From positions 5,701,018-5,765,017 of the forward strand of contig OZ244877.1 of the NCBI GenBank assembly GCA_965221145.1: a DNA stretch of 64,000 nucleotides. Direction: 5' to 3'. The stretch is from Bin5 sp965221145 (GTDB taxonomy: Bacteria; Chloroflexota; Anaerolineae; Caldilineales; Caldilineaceae). The translations under genes were made by a program, and so were the position numbers. The notes below the pieces were generated by a model, which saw nothing but the letters and a program-made list of their open reading frames with translations, did no database searches and was not told the DNA's origin. This document shows, piece after piece, positions 17,875 through 27,729 of this stretch. Each line of letters opens with the position of its first letter. Position 1 is the first letter of the stretch.

Positions 17875-18765
17875 ATGGTGGCTGAGCAAAGGCGAAATCA
17901 GAGGAATGCGCGCCTGCGGCGGCGAGTTTCGGCTACCAGCTTGCGGAAGGCGTCGCTCGTCACAGTCAAATACCTGATCCTCAACAGCGTGTTGTTGGTG
18001 ACACTCGGGCCGGTCATCTGGGTTTGGTTGACGGCGCTGCGGACTCAGCGCCAGATAATCAGGAACCCGCTGGGCCTGCCCACTGAGTTGAATTGGAGCA
18101 ACTTTGCGGAGGCCTGGGTTGTGGGACACTTCGGCCCGTATATTAGCAATTCGGTGCTCATCACCTTGCCGGTTGTTGCCGGCGTCGTCTTCCTTTCTGC
18201 GCTGGGAGGCTACGGACTGAGCCGCTTCGGATTCCGTGGCAATCGTGTTGTGTTCTACACTTTTTTGCTGGGCCTGATGGTGCCCTTTCAGGCCATAATG
18301 ATCCCTCTCTATTTCAACTTGCGCGACTTGCACCTTCTATCAACCTATTGGGCAATGATCTTACCTAGCATCGCCCTTGGCTTGCCATTTGGCATCTTCC
18401 TGATGCGTGCATTCTTCCAAGGAATTTCACGCGAACTGGCCGACGCCGCGCTGGTCGATGGCTGCAACGAGTTTAACGTATTCTGGCGAGTCATGTTGCC
18501 CCTTGCCGGTCCGGCTGCCTCGACCCTAGCTGTATTTCAATTCATGTGGACCTGGAACGCGTTCCTAATGCCACTGTTATATCTGCAGCGCGAAAGCCTG
18601 CGTCCCCTGGCCTTGGGCTTGATGTTCTTCAGTGGACGCTACGGGGCTGATTATAACCTGCTTTTTGCGGGTATTACCATCGCTACCTTACCCGTCGTAC
18701 TTACCTATCTCCTTTTGCAACGCCGTATCAAGCAGGGTTTGACCGCTGGCGCGCTCAAGGGGTAG
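17875..18765 (+). CDS. ABC sugar importer permease, MalG/UgpE type
   Basis: 296 residues, starting immediately after the stop of the MalF-type gene. Six predicted membrane helices; EAA loop LADAALVDGCNEFNVFWRVMLPL; C-terminus RRIKQGLTAGALKG is the family ending. A long basic N-terminus precedes helix 1. Forms the heterodimeric channel with the preceding protein. Confidence 0.9.
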   Translation: MVAEQRRNQRNARLRRRVSATSLRKASLVTVKYLILNSVLLVTLGPVIWVWLTALRTQRQIIRNPLGLPTELNWSNFAEAWVVGHFGPYISNSVLITLPVVAGVVFLSALGGYGLSRFGFRGNRVVFYTFLLGLMVPFQAIMIPLYFNLRDLHLLSTYWAMILPSIALGLPFGIFLMRAFFQGISRELADAALVDGCNEFNVFWRVMLPLAGPAASTLAVFQFMWTWNAFLMPLLYLQRESLRPLALGLMFFSGRYGADYNLLFAGITIATLPVVLTYLLLQRRIKQGLTAGALKG

Positions 18766-19175
18766 TCTGGGGTGTATGGGCCACATCTTGCAGCAAGTTG
18801 CGAACGTGTCGGAGATCCCTCTCATACCCATGGAATACATAGGCAGGGGGTGGCGCAACCTGCTTGAAACGATACGCTTTTTCACAAGACTCCAATCTAT
18901 GGAGCAGAGCAGGGGTCGTTCCAGCCTCGCGGAAGCTTTTGCTTTGCATCCGTTGAAATGGGGCAGTTTCCCAGCGAGTTTTTGTGAACCTGGCTTATAT
19001 CAGGTCTGGTTAGACGGAGATGCTACACGGGTTCTTAACAGCAATGTCCGCTTCTCGAACGAAACCGAGTATAGTTTTCGCAGAGTCTAAGTCTCACAAG
19101 GGCAATGCTCAGTCAAATGCGGCGAACAGGAACGCCGGTAAGTTCCGGCTTTTTGGGGGAAAAGGAGAAAGCATC
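18766..19175. other. 410-bp intergenic region
   Basis: No gene supported. A frame of about 100 codons is open at 18776-19090 but its product has no recognisable motif, strange composition and no ribosome-binding site. The last 40 bp contain AAAGGAGAAAG, the binding site for the ferritin-like gene. Confidence 0.4.
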
Positions 19176-20492
19176 ATGAATTCAGCTGTCTCGCCTTTGG
19201 CTGGCCTTTGTACTTATAAAGAAGGGGCCAAGCCGGGGTACGGTGTCGATCGCACTGTCACCTTGCTTCGACGTTATCTTTACATAGAGAGCCAAACGAC
19301 CCAATGCCTGGTCGCCCACCTGAACGGCGTCCCTGAATGGGAAGTAAAAGGCGCGCTTTGCCTCCATCTTTGGCAGGATGTTGAGCACTGCACCTGGCTC
19401 CGAAATCGAGTTGCGGAGATGCGGACGCCTCCCCTTCACTTGGATCGTGTACCGGATCCAGCCCTTGAGGCCTTCTTCCGCGAACTCATTCATTCGCCTA
19501 CAACGCTTGAACTCTTGACCGGCGTTTACCAGGTGCTTAAACCAGCGGCTATGGAAGCGATGAAACGTCACATCGCAGAGGCGAATCCCTTGGCCGATCA
19601 GCCTACATTGCGCCTGTTAAGATTCATCTTGCTGGAGGAAGAGGAACAGGTCGCTTGGGGAATGCAAGCCGTCAATGGCCTTTCCAACCGGCAAGTTTCA
19701 GATGAACTGGCGCCGCTGCTCGGGACTTGGGCAGAGCACCTGCGGTTGTACTTGATGGCGGCCGGCGGGGTTGCGGGCGATCTTGACGCTCCGAGAGCGG
19801 CGGACCTGCCTGCCAGCCGGGCAACAGAACCTTTTGCCGTTGTTCGTTCGCCGCGCCGCGATGACCGGTTCACCAAGTTGTGGGACTCGCGGGGACGTGG
19901 CCCCGCGGACGATGCGCCAGCAGCAGAGCGAAACTGGTGGAATCTCTACGTCAGGTTGACTGAAATGCACGTCCCAGAACTCATAGCTCTGATTCATTAT
20001 GAGTGGGAAGATCAGCCATGGCAGTTTTACCGGGATCTGGCCCGTCACCTCTGGGATGAGGCTCGCCACTCAATGATGGGCGAGATTGCATTTACAGTGA
20101 GCGGTACGGCTTGGACGGACGTTCCCCATGAGATGAGCTTCGCAGAATTTCCCAATACACAACTCGAACCCAGAGAGCGTTATACTCTCCTTTGGGGTAT
20201 AGAACAGAGGGCGATGAGGCCGACCGGCAAGAGACAACAATACGAAGTAGCTCTAGAGGCGAGGGACACTCTATCTATCACGTTTCATGATTTTGACTGG
20301 GCGGATGAGGTCCTTCATGCTCAGATTGCCCGCAAGTGGCTGACCCCCGCTTTCTCCTCCAATGAGGAGATGAATCAAGTCTTTGAGGAAGTTTATCAGC
20401 GATACGACACTATCAGGGAAGAGGACAAGAAACGAGCCAGGGCTGATTGGTGGGATGATTTCTACCAATCAGTTCAAGATACGCCCAGCTAA
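19176..20492 (+). CDS. Ferritin-like diiron protein of unknown function (paralogue 1)
   Basis: 438 residues from ATG 19176, 5-10 nt after AAGGAG. No named family was recognised with confidence; it resembles ferritin-like/DUF455-type proteins. Three [D/E]xxH motifs sit in amphipathic helices: HLWQDVEH (D68-H71), HLWDEARH (E295-H298) and DWADEVLH (E378-H381), with upstream helix acids YIESQ (E38) and TEMHVPEL (E263/E268). The first two motif segments resemble each other (HLW[QD][DE]xxH), suggesting internal duplication. Likely a cytoplasmic di-metal oxidase or oxygenase. A paralogue at 46200-47531, about three-quarters identical by eye over the first 165 residues, also follows a sugar-binding-protein gene. 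Confidence 0.7.
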   Translation: MNSAVSPLAGLCTYKEGAKPGYGVDRTVTLLRRYLYIESQTTQCLVAHLNGVPEWEVKGALCLHLWQDVEHCTWLRNRVAEMRTPPLHLDRVPDPALEAFFRELIHSPTTLELLTGVYQVLKPAAMEAMKRHIAEANPLADQPTLRLLRFILLEEEEQVAWGMQAVNGLSNRQVSDELAPLLGTWAEHLRLYLMAAGGVAGDLDAPRAADLPASRATEPFAVVRSPRRDDRFTKLWDSRGRGPADDAPAAERNWWNLYVRLTEMHVPELIALIHYEWEDQPWQFYRDLARHLWDEARHSMMGEIAFTVSGTAWTDVPHEMSFAEFPNTQLEPRERYTLLWGIEQRAMRPTGKRQQYEVALEARDTLSITFHDFDWADEVLHAQIARKWLTPAFSSNEEMNQVFEEVYQRYDTIREEDKKRARADWWDDFYQSVQDTPS

Positions 20493-21135
20493 TAGAGAAC
20501 ACGAAGGCATTGCTGAACAATGGCAGCGTGGCGACCTGTGTAGATGCAAAACCGTTTGAACAGCACCGGTTCAAGCTAGTTGAGAGCACAATTGCCTACT
20601 CATTGTCCTGCGTAGAAGAGTTCATTGCCGACGGGACCAGATGAAATGAGGTCAGAGATATTGGCGAGCAGTCGGTGAAAGGTGATGAGACTCTCCACTA
20701 CCGGGGAGAGAGATGAAGTTCAGGGATGCTTTTGGCCCACATTTCATCCCATCTGCGACCGCGCACGGGCGTAAATTTTTTCCCTTTGACGACGACCCCG
20801 AAGTATGTTATAAAGTCCGCACAGATGCAGGTTTTTTGTCGTAACAGGGTGCGGCACATGATGGGGGTGAGTATTTCTGACGAACCGCTGGCAGCAGTCT
20901 TGGATTCGACAAATTGCTGCCTGGATGCCTCCCACTAGGCTGGGATGTACCCCACTCGACAACAGAGCAATGCCTGCAAGCCGAGGCGTCCCGCCGTCCG
21001 ACAGGTCGATAAGCGGATGCAGTGTACCTGACAGCGTTGGAGATGACACGCGTCGTCCGCGCGCAGAGAACACGGTCAGAGCCTGCCGGAAGTGGTAGCC
21101 ATCCGGCGCAGCCAGCAGCGATAGGGGAGGCAAAC
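20493..21135 (+). other. 643-bp intergenic region with promoter and long leader
   Basis: After a degenerate repeat (20508-20590) similar to 14855-14915, it holds the promoter at 20786-20814 and then about 315 nt of untranslated leader. The leader contains a hairpin GGCAGCA (20890-20896) / TGCTGCC (20915-20921) and a CTGGGATGTACCCCAC block resembling R1/R2 ends. No riboswitch class was recognised. Confidence 0.5.
20786..20814 (+). promoter_or_regulatory. Strong putative sigma-70 promoter of the sialidase/Dpp module
   Basis: TTGACG (20786-20791), 17-bp spacer, TATAAA (20809-20814). It is the best consensus match noticed in the window and points toward the block of co-directional genes starting at 21136. 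Confidence 0.65.
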
Positions 21136-22437
21136 GTGAGCAATGTACCCATGACACGGCCTGACGAGATGTTGGCCTTCCATGGCCCAGAGGGCGCCCC
21201 GCTTTTCGGGGGGAATGCCTTCCTGGGGCTTGAAGGCGGGCGCATCCTCTTCAGCAACGGCACGCACTTCTCTGTCAGCGCCGACGGCGGCGTCACCTGG
21301 AGCGAGCCGTACCCTGGGTTGGACGAAAACGGCGACCCACTCACGCTCGGCAGCGCCTCGCTGGTACCTCTCTCCGGCGGCGCCATCGGCATGGCCACAA
21401 AGCGCACGCGACCGGGAACTTCGCGCATCTACGAGTCGCAGATGGTTTTCAGGCGCTCGGACGATGAAGGCAGGACGTGGTCCGCCCTCACACTGATGAA
21501 CCACTGGATGTTGGCGGCACACGCTCTCAACGACACGATGATACGCACGCAGTCGGGGCGCATCATGCTGCCGGTCTACTTCGGCATCGGCCAGGGAGGC
21601 TTTCATCAGGAAGGCGCGCCATTTCCCGGCGGATACCTCAACGGCAACTTCGTGTCGACGAGCGCCCACTTTTTCGATCCCCACTTCACCGCCAGTTACG
21701 TCATCTATAGCGACGACGAAGGGGAGACATGGCAGAAGAACCAGGATGGCGAACTGCTCATCATCATGGAGTACGGCGGGCGCTGGGAGTTGACCAACGA
21801 GCCGACCCTCGTCGAGGTCGAGCCGGGCAAGCTGCTGATGCTCCTGCGCACGCGGCTGGGACGATTTTACCAGTCGCGGTCGCAGGATAACGGCGACACG
21901 TGGACACGCCCCGAACCGACGCAGCTGGCGGGCACGCAGGTCCCGGCCCAGATACGCAAGTTGCCGGGAACGGGGCACCTTCTCGTCGTGTTCACGCAAC
22001 AGAGCGAGGAGGAGATCAGGCGGGGCCTGATCCGCACGCGGCTCTCGACCGCCGTCAGCCGCAACCAGGGCGGCATCTGGGAACATTTCCAGAACGTGGA
22101 ATCGATCCACGAAGAGACCCATGTCGAACCCGGCCCGCTTTATCCGGTCTACCCGGAAGGCGCTTACGGCGCGCCGGGCGGCGGCGTGGTGTGCGATGCG
22201 GATTCCGTCATGCCCTTGCCGCAGGGATACGGCATGTGGTCCTATCCCGCCGTGCATGTTGCCGAGGACCGGGTCCTGGTCCAATACAACTATTTCCCAT
22301 CTGATAGCGCAGGGCAGCGGTCGAGAGGGCAACGGCTGAAGGTTCTGCCCCTTTCCTGGTTCTACGGCGGCCAGGATCCGACCAGTGAGAATCCGACGCT
22401 GGCTCAGATCGAAGGCCACGTCCGCGGAGAAATTTAG
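21136..22437 (+). CDS. Sialidase-like (BNR/Asp-box) beta-propeller protein 1
   Basis: 433 residues from GTG 21136, with GGGGAGG upstream. Five Asp-box (SxDxGxxW-like) motifs: SADGGVTW, SDDEGRTW, SDDEGETW, SQDNGDTW, SRNQGGIW, the mark of a six-bladed sialidase-type propeller. No signal peptide is seen, so it would act inside the cell on imported oligosaccharides. Sialic acid specificity is not shown: the family also has other exo-glycosidases and non-enzymatic members. First gene of the module after the promoter at 20786. Confidence 0.8.
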   Translation: MSNVPMTRPDEMLAFHGPEGAPLFGGNAFLGLEGGRILFSNGTHFSVSADGGVTWSEPYPGLDENGDPLTLGSASLVPLSGGAIGMATKRTRPGTSRIYESQMVFRRSDDEGRTWSALTLMNHWMLAAHALNDTMIRTQSGRIMLPVYFGIGQGGFHQEGAPFPGGYLNGNFVSTSAHFFDPHFTASYVIYSDDEGETWQKNQDGELLIIMEYGGRWELTNEPTLVEVEPGKLLMLLRTRLGRFYQSRSQDNGDTWTRPEPTQLAGTQVPAQIRKLPGTGHLLVVFTQQSEEEIRRGLIRTRLSTAVSRNQGGIWEHFQNVESIHEETHVEPGPLYPVYPEGAYGAPGGGVVCDADSVMPLPQGYGMWSYPAVHVAEDRVLVQYNYFPSDSAGQRSRGQRLKVLPLSWFYGGQDPTSENPTLAQIEGHVRGEI

Positions 22438-22526
22438 AGCCTATTCAGGCTGTTGCCCTTCCCGCTTATCCGAACTGTTGAGGCTGAATTCGTTTTGCGG
22501 CCTTACTCGCAAGGAGGAAGATCGAC

Positions 22527-23777
22527 ATGGCACAGGAAGTGAAAAATGAGGGCCTGCGCGTTGTAGCGCAGACGCCGCGCGTGGTGGCCGAAGGGGTCGG
22601 GTTCTGCTGGTATCCCAGCATTCGCCAATTCTCCACCGGCGAGTTGATGATCTCCTACAGCCTGAACCCCGATTCCGGCGAAAACCTGGTAAACGTCTCC
22701 GGCGTCTCGCTTTCAAAAGACAACGGGGCTACGTGGGCGCGCCATTGCGATGTCACCGGACTCAGCGGGCGGTTGGACATCAGCCTGCCCGACGGTACAT
22801 TGGCCGGCCCCAACCAGCCCTACAAGCCGGATCCAGTTGGGCAATGGCGCACCTTCGTGGGCAACTATGGCCGCTTCGAAAAGGGTGGTCAACAGTACAC
22901 CGTGGAACTGTGGGGGGCACGCATCGAGGGGCTGCCGCGCGATGTAAACCCGCGCGACGTGCAGAGCCGCACGCGCTGGGCCGAAATCTCCCCCTTCCGC
23001 GACATTCTTGAACTGGAGCCGGGGCGCTATCTCGCCACGACCTATATGACCTTCGCCGGGGACAAGCGTTACAGCACTGTGGTCTTAGTCTCTGAGGATG
23101 AAGGCCGCATTTGGCGTTATCTCTCCACCGTTGTCGGCGCGGAGGCCGGCGCCGATGCCAGCGAGGGCTTTTGTGAGGCCTGCCTGGTACGCCTGGAGGA
23201 CGGCGACCTGATGTGCGTGGGCCGCATGGGCGGAGGTCGCGAGCAACTGCTGGCGCGCTCCTACTCAAGCGATGAAGGCAAGACCTGGTCACCCATTGAC
23301 CGGCTGCCGGCCTGGAGCGTGCTGCCCGACATCGTGCGCCTCAGCAACGGCGTGCTGGCGCTTTCAACCGGCCGCCCGGGCCTCTTCCTCTGGCTCTCCA
23401 CCGACCCGCGCGGCGAGCATTGGGAGCCGTTCGACGTCATGGCCCACCACAACGCCGAGATGGACAGCGCCCATCAGATCAGCCCCGGCAGATTCGGGCT
23501 TGAGCCTGTCACCAGACAACAGTACCGCACTGTCCACCACGACTTCGATCAGCCGGACCAGACCACATCCTACACGTCGATCCTGGCAGTGGCGCCAAAC
23601 CGCCTGTTGATGGTCTATGACCGTATCCCGTATGGCTGGATGCCGGTTCCGACCGACGCCGAGGTGCGCAGCCGCATCCTGGCGCGCTATCCCACATCTG
23701 CGCTGCCGCCGGACAGCATGATCCCGAACGAGCGTGAGCGCATCTATTTGCTCGAATTGGAGTTGGAGCGCATTTGA
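22527..23777 (+). CDS. Sialidase-like (BNR/Asp-box) beta-propeller protein 2
   Basis: 416 residues from ATG 22527; GCAAGGAGGAAG precedes it. Asp boxes SKDNGATW, SEDEGRIW and SSDEGKTW, plus a degenerate STDPRGEHW. No export signal. It is distinct from propeller 1 in the loops, so it is not a recent copy. The gap to propeller 1 is 89 bp. A cytoplasmic exo-glycosidase is the likely role. Confidence 0.8.
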   Translation: MAQEVKNEGLRVVAQTPRVVAEGVGFCWYPSIRQFSTGELMISYSLNPDSGENLVNVSGVSLSKDNGATWARHCDVTGLSGRLDISLPDGTLAGPNQPYKPDPVGQWRTFVGNYGRFEKGGQQYTVELWGARIEGLPRDVNPRDVQSRTRWAEISPFRDILELEPGRYLATTYMTFAGDKRYSTVVLVSEDEGRIWRYLSTVVGAEAGADASEGFCEACLVRLEDGDLMCVGRMGGGREQLLARSYSSDEGKTWSPIDRLPAWSVLPDIVRLSNGVLALSTGRPGLFLWLSTDPRGEHWEPFDVMAHHNAEMDSAHQISPGRFGLEPVTRQQYRTVHHDFDQPDQTTSYTSILAVAPNRLLMVYDRIPYGWMPVPTDAEVRSRILARYPTSALPPDSMIPNERERIYLLELELERI

Positions 23778-24003
23778 CATGATTGTTCGCAGAGGCCGGT
23801 GCATTTTCAATCCACTATCTCAGGCTTTTGCAAGTGCGCACAAGATGCGGTCGCAAAAGCCTTCGACCACCGGTATTCGAGGTTGATCCTCGGAAAGGAG
23901 GAGACTATCGCACAAAGGGGAGCACATTTCACCTGATTCATGTAATGGCGATGATTTACTGCACATATCACAGTAATCGCAGCAGAACTCAGGAGGCAAT
24001 CCC

Positions 24004-25704
24004 ATGCAACGCAACGAATCCTACGATCTTTCCCGCCGCAACTTCCTCAAAGGGTCGGCTCTCGCCGCGGCCGGCGGACTGCTGGCAGCCTGCGCGCCGG
24101 CGGCAGCCCCGGCTGCCGGGCCCGCTTCAGACGAAGCGGCGGCCACAGAGCCGATGCGCAAAGGCGGCACCCTGGTCTTCGGCTATCCCCAGAAGACCAG
24201 CTACCAGAACCTGCTGGCGATGGAGCACAACGCCGGCAACAGACGCTACTATCTGATCGGCCTGACACACAACTGCCTGGTGAATATCAGCGCCGATTAC
24301 ACCACGTGGCTCCCCGAACTGGCGGAGAGTTGGGAGTTCGACGGCAACACGGCCACTTTCAACCTGCGCCAGGATGTCAAGTGGCACGACGGCGAGCCAT
24401 TCACCTCGGCCGACGTGCTCTTCACCATTGGCCGGCTCACGGGCCATCCCAACGTCGGCACGTGGAACGGCGTCCGCAATCTGAAAGATATGGTTGTCGG
24501 AATGACCGAGTTCTCCGAAGGCGAGGCCGACGAGGTGTCGGGCGTCTCTGCCCCCGACGATTACACCTTCGTCTTCGAGTTGACACAGCCCTTCCGTGCG
24601 GCCTTCCTCGAAAGACTGCTGGGCCACCCGATCATGCCCAAACATCTGCTTGGCGCGATTCCCGAAGAGCAGTGGGCAAACGACGAGCAGGGGCAGCAGG
24701 GGCTGAAGAGCACCGAATACGCAATGAAGCAGGGCATCGGCACCGGCCCATTCCGCGTCACCAACTTCATCCCCGACCAGATCGTTGAATACGAGCCGTT
24801 CGACGACTACTGGGGAGGCACGCCGCAGTTGGACAAGCTGGTCTTCGTCCCCTACACCGATCACCTCGCGATGGCCGCGGCGCTGGAGAAGGGGGAGTGC
24901 CACATCGGCATTCGCACGCCGCAGTCGGAGTATGAGCGCTTCAAGGGGATGGATCACCTGCACGTGGTGCTCAACCACGGCCCCAGCGCGGTGGTCTTCT
25001 ACTGGCAGTTCCGCTACGAGTTGGCCGACATGCGGGTGCGGCAGGGTTTGAGCCTGGCCCTGGACCGCGAACGAATCGCCAAGGACTTCTTCTTCGACAC
25101 GGTGCCGGCGCTCTATGCCCCGGTACAGTATGCGGACTACGGAATCAGCCCTGATTGCGCCAAGTGGTACGAGTACAACCCGGACAAGGCGAGGCAGCTG
25201 CTGGAAGAGGGCGGCTGGGACTTTGATTACAAGCTGCGCTACGCGGTACAATCGATCAGCCCGACCTGGGAGCCTCTCATGGCGATGTGCAGTGAGATGT
25301 TTGCCGACGTGGGCGTGCAGACGGAGTACCAGATCCTGGGCGCGGATTTCAGCAACGTAGTCAGCACTCCGCCTTATGATTACGACACGCAGTTCAGCGG
25401 CTACGGCTGGGGTGTGACGCCCGGTTCCTTCATTCCGGCGCTCAGCTATGAACGCTTTGGGCCGGATACGGTCGAAGGCATCGAGATGATCAACGAGATC
25501 CTGGTCATGGAGGACGAGGACGAGATCAGGGAGGCCGTACTGAAGCTGCAGGAGTTCCTGGGCGAGTTCCAGCGCCACGGTGTGATCAGCCAGTTGCCCG
25601 GCATCCATATTGTCAGCAACCAGGTGCAGAGCGGCAACGTCGTGCCGGTGTACGGCCCGCGCACCGATTGGATCGACTGGGTGAACGTACATATGTCGTC
25701 GTAA
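24004..25704 (+). CDS. ABC importer solute-binding protein, family 5 (Dpp/Opp type)
   Basis: 566 residues from ATG 24004 with CAGGAGG upstream. Tat signal SRRNFLKG followed by GGLLAAC lipobox and an Ala/Pro linker: exported folded and lipid-anchored. Family-5 signatures: FNLRQDVKWHDGEPFTSADVL, RVRQGLSLALDRERIAKDFFF and the YNPDKARQLLEEGGW block. Family members bind peptides, oligosaccharides or glycosides; with propeller glycosidases around it, a glycan fragment is more likely than a peptide, but that is inference. Confidence 0.9.
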   Translation: MQRNESYDLSRRNFLKGSALAAAGGLLAACAPAAAPAAGPASDEAAATEPMRKGGTLVFGYPQKTSYQNLLAMEHNAGNRRYYLIGLTHNCLVNISADYTTWLPELAESWEFDGNTATFNLRQDVKWHDGEPFTSADVLFTIGRLTGHPNVGTWNGVRNLKDMVVGMTEFSEGEADEVSGVSAPDDYTFVFELTQPFRAAFLERLLGHPIMPKHLLGAIPEEQWANDEQGQQGLKSTEYAMKQGIGTGPFRVTNFIPDQIVEYEPFDDYWGGTPQLDKLVFVPYTDHLAMAAALEKGECHIGIRTPQSEYERFKGMDHLHVVLNHGPSAVVFYWQFRYELADMRVRQGLSLALDRERIAKDFFFDTVPALYAPVQYADYGISPDCAKWYEYNPDKARQLLEEGGWDFDYKLRYAVQSISPTWEPLMAMCSEMFADVGVQTEYQILGADFSNVVSTPPYDYDTQFSGYGWGVTPGSFIPALSYERFGPDTVEGIEMINEILVMEDEDEIREAVLKLQEFLGEFQRHGVISQLPGIHIVSNQVQSGNVVPVYGPRTDWIDWVNVHMSS

Positions 25705-25720
25705 GTTGGCTATAACTGGT

Positions 25721-25761
25721 CGCCGCGCCTCCGGCAAGATTGACGCCGCGGGGGCGCGGCG
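25721..25761. promoter_or_regulatory. GC-rich stem-loop between binding protein and permease
   Basis: CGCCGCGCCTC at 25721-25731 pairs with GGGGGCGCGGCG at 25750-25761. No U-tract follows. Position matches hairpins that protect binding-protein mRNA or attenuate permease expression. Confidence 0.5.
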
Positions 25762-25807
25762 CCTTGTATGCGGGTTCAAGGCCAAAGTCGGGAACAGGTA
25801 GAGCCTT

Positions 25808-26770
25808 ATGTCACAATACGTCCTGCGTCGTATTCTCATGATCATCCCACTGATGTTCGGCGTGTCGATCATCAATTACACGATCTATGCGCTGGCCCCG
25901 GGGGATCCGGTCTCGGCCATGATCAACCCCGAAGAGTTGCGTGAGATGACGCCCGAAGAGATGGATGCTCGACGCGAGGCGCTGGGGCTGAACAAACCGC
26001 TGCCGGTCCGCTATGCGATCTGGCTTGGGAAGGCGCTGCAGGGCAACCTGGGCTATTCGATTTGGTTCAATACGCCGGTCTTGCAGGTCATGCTACGAGC
26101 TTTGGGCCTCAGTATTCCCGTGATGGCACTGGCTCTCATCGTCTCTACCGTCGCGGGTTTGGCGCTGGGGATCGTGTCGGCGCTGAAACCCTATTCCCTG
26201 GTTGACAACATCCTGACTACGGTCGCGTTCACCGGCGTGGCTGTGCCCGGCTTCTTCTTCGCGCTGCTGCTCATCTACGCCGTGGCCATCAAGCTGGATC
26301 TGTTGCCGACCGGGGGTGTCATGACACCCGGCGCGCCGCCGTCCCTCGGGAACCGGCTTGCCCATATCATCCTGCCCGGGCTTGCCCTGGCCTACGAAAC
26401 GACCGGCAGTCTGATGCGCTATACACGCGCCAGCTTGCTGGAGGTGATGCACCAGGACTACATGACGACGGCGCGCGCCAAGGGACTGAGGTACAATCTG
26501 GTCATCATCCGGCATGGCCTGCGTAACGCCCTGCTGCCGATCATCACAATTATTGGGCTGCGCATGCCGAGCATTTTTGGCGGCGCGGTGTTGATCGAGA
26601 CGGTGTTCAATTATCCGGGTATTGGTCTGACGATGGTACAGGCGACGGGGATGCGAGATTATCCCTTGTTGATGGGAGGCGTGTTAATGACGGCAATCCT
26701 GGTGCTGTTGAGCAATCTGGCGGCCGATCTGTCCTACGCGTGGGCCGACCCGCGCATCCGCTACGACTAA
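25808..26770 (+). CDS. ABC importer permease, DppB/OppB type
   Basis: 320 residues, standard length. N-terminus YVLRRILMIIPLMFGVSIINY is the canonical first helix, followed by LAPGDPV; EAA-like loop DYMTTARAKGLRYNLVIIRHGLRNALLPI and terminal WADPRIRYD are family hallmarks. Pairs with the DppC-type permease 18 bp downstream. No DppD/DppF in this module; the nearest candidates are at 49263-51377. Confidence 0.92.
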   Translation: MSQYVLRRILMIIPLMFGVSIINYTIYALAPGDPVSAMINPEELREMTPEEMDARREALGLNKPLPVRYAIWLGKALQGNLGYSIWFNTPVLQVMLRALGLSIPVMALALIVSTVAGLALGIVSALKPYSLVDNILTTVAFTGVAVPGFFFALLLIYAVAIKLDLLPTGGVMTPGAPPSLGNRLAHIILPGLALAYETTGSLMRYTRASLLEVMHQDYMTTARAKGLRYNLVIIRHGLRNALLPIITIIGLRMPSIFGGAVLIETVFNYPGIGLTMVQATGMRDYPLLMGGVLMTAILVLLSNLAADLSYAWADPRIRYD

Positions 26771-26788
26771 AGGGGAGGGGATGCATCG

Positions 26789-27700
26789 ATGTCGATGGCG
26801 AAAGATGCGGCGGCTCTTGAAAATCTGTTCGAGGACCGGAGAAGTGCATCGGCCACGCCGCGTGCGCGCACGTGGCAACGATTCCGCCGGCACAAGATGG
26901 CGCTGGGGGGCATGGCATTTCTGGTGATCGTGGTCTTGTTGGCAGCCGCGGCGCCGTGGGTCACGGCCTATACGCCGACCGAGACGTTCTCAGGTTTGAC
27001 GCGGGCCGCGCCCTCAACTGAACATATACTTGGCGGGGATGGGATTGGCCGCGATGTCTGGTCGCGGCTGTTATACGGTGGCCGCGTTTCGCTCTCTGTT
27101 GGAATTGTGGCAGTCTCCATCTCGGTATTCATCGCTATGGTCTTGGGAACGATGTCGGGCTACTATGGCGGCGCAGTCGATATGTTAATCATGCGCATCA
27201 CCGATATTATGATGGTATTTCCCGGCCTGATCCTGATCATGACCGTAGTAGCCGTTCTGGGACCAAACATCTACAACATAATGGCGGTAATCGGTCTGCT
27301 GGGATGGCCCAGTTCGACGCGCCTTGTGCGCGGTCAGATCCTGTCGGTGCGCGAATGGGACTTTGTAATGGCGGCGCGCTGCCTGGGCGTGCAGGATCAG
27401 CGCATCATGTTCCGCCATATCCTGCCGCACGTGCTGGCCCCGCTGCTGGTGGCCGCGACATTTGGCGTGGCGTCAGCCATCCTGACCGAGGCCGGGCTCT
27501 CCTTCCTGGGGCTGGGCGTGCTGCCGCCCACGCCATCCTGGGGCAACATGCTCATCGGCGCACAGTCCATCTACATCCTCGAACGCTTCTGGTGGATCTG
27601 GCTGCCGCCCGGCCTGTCGATCCTGTTCACCGTGCTGTCAATCAATTTCGTGGGCGACGGCCTGCGCGATGCCTTCGACCCGCGCATGACTCTCGATTGA
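26789..27700 (+). CDS. ABC importer permease, DppC/OppC type
   Basis: 303 residues from ATG 26789 (ATGs at 26781, other frame, and 26795 nearby; GGGGAGGGG is 8 nt upstream of the chosen one). Signatures: RFRRHKMALGGMAFL before helix 1, GGDGIGRDVWSRLLYGGRVSLSVG, the EAA loop AARCLGVQDQRIMFRHILPH, and FLGLGVLPPTPSWGNML. Complete, unlike the OppC remnant at 47875. Confidence 0.92.
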   Translation: MSMAKDAAALENLFEDRRSASATPRARTWQRFRRHKMALGGMAFLVIVVLLAAAAPWVTAYTPTETFSGLTRAAPSTEHILGGDGIGRDVWSRLLYGGRVSLSVGIVAVSISVFIAMVLGTMSGYYGGAVDMLIMRITDIMMVFPGLILIMTVVAVLGPNIYNIMAVIGLLGWPSSTRLVRGQILSVREWDFVMAARCLGVQDQRIMFRHILPHVLAPLLVAATFGVASAILTEAGLSFLGLGVLPPTPSWGNMLIGAQSIYILERFWWIWLPPGLSILFTVLSINFVGDGLRDAFDPRMTLD

Positions 27701-27729
27701 AGAGTCAGCCTCAGCAGCGAGGAACCAGC

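Noticed and set aside
18776..19090. Open frame of 104 codons after the MalG-type gene
   Set aside because: No ribosome-binding site, no motif, amino-acid composition unlike neighbours.
24127..25875. Minus-strand frame of about 580 codons, and a similar one at 27754-29607
   Set aside because: Antisense to the family-5 binding-protein and TIM-barrel genes; products are Arg/His-rich without motifs.
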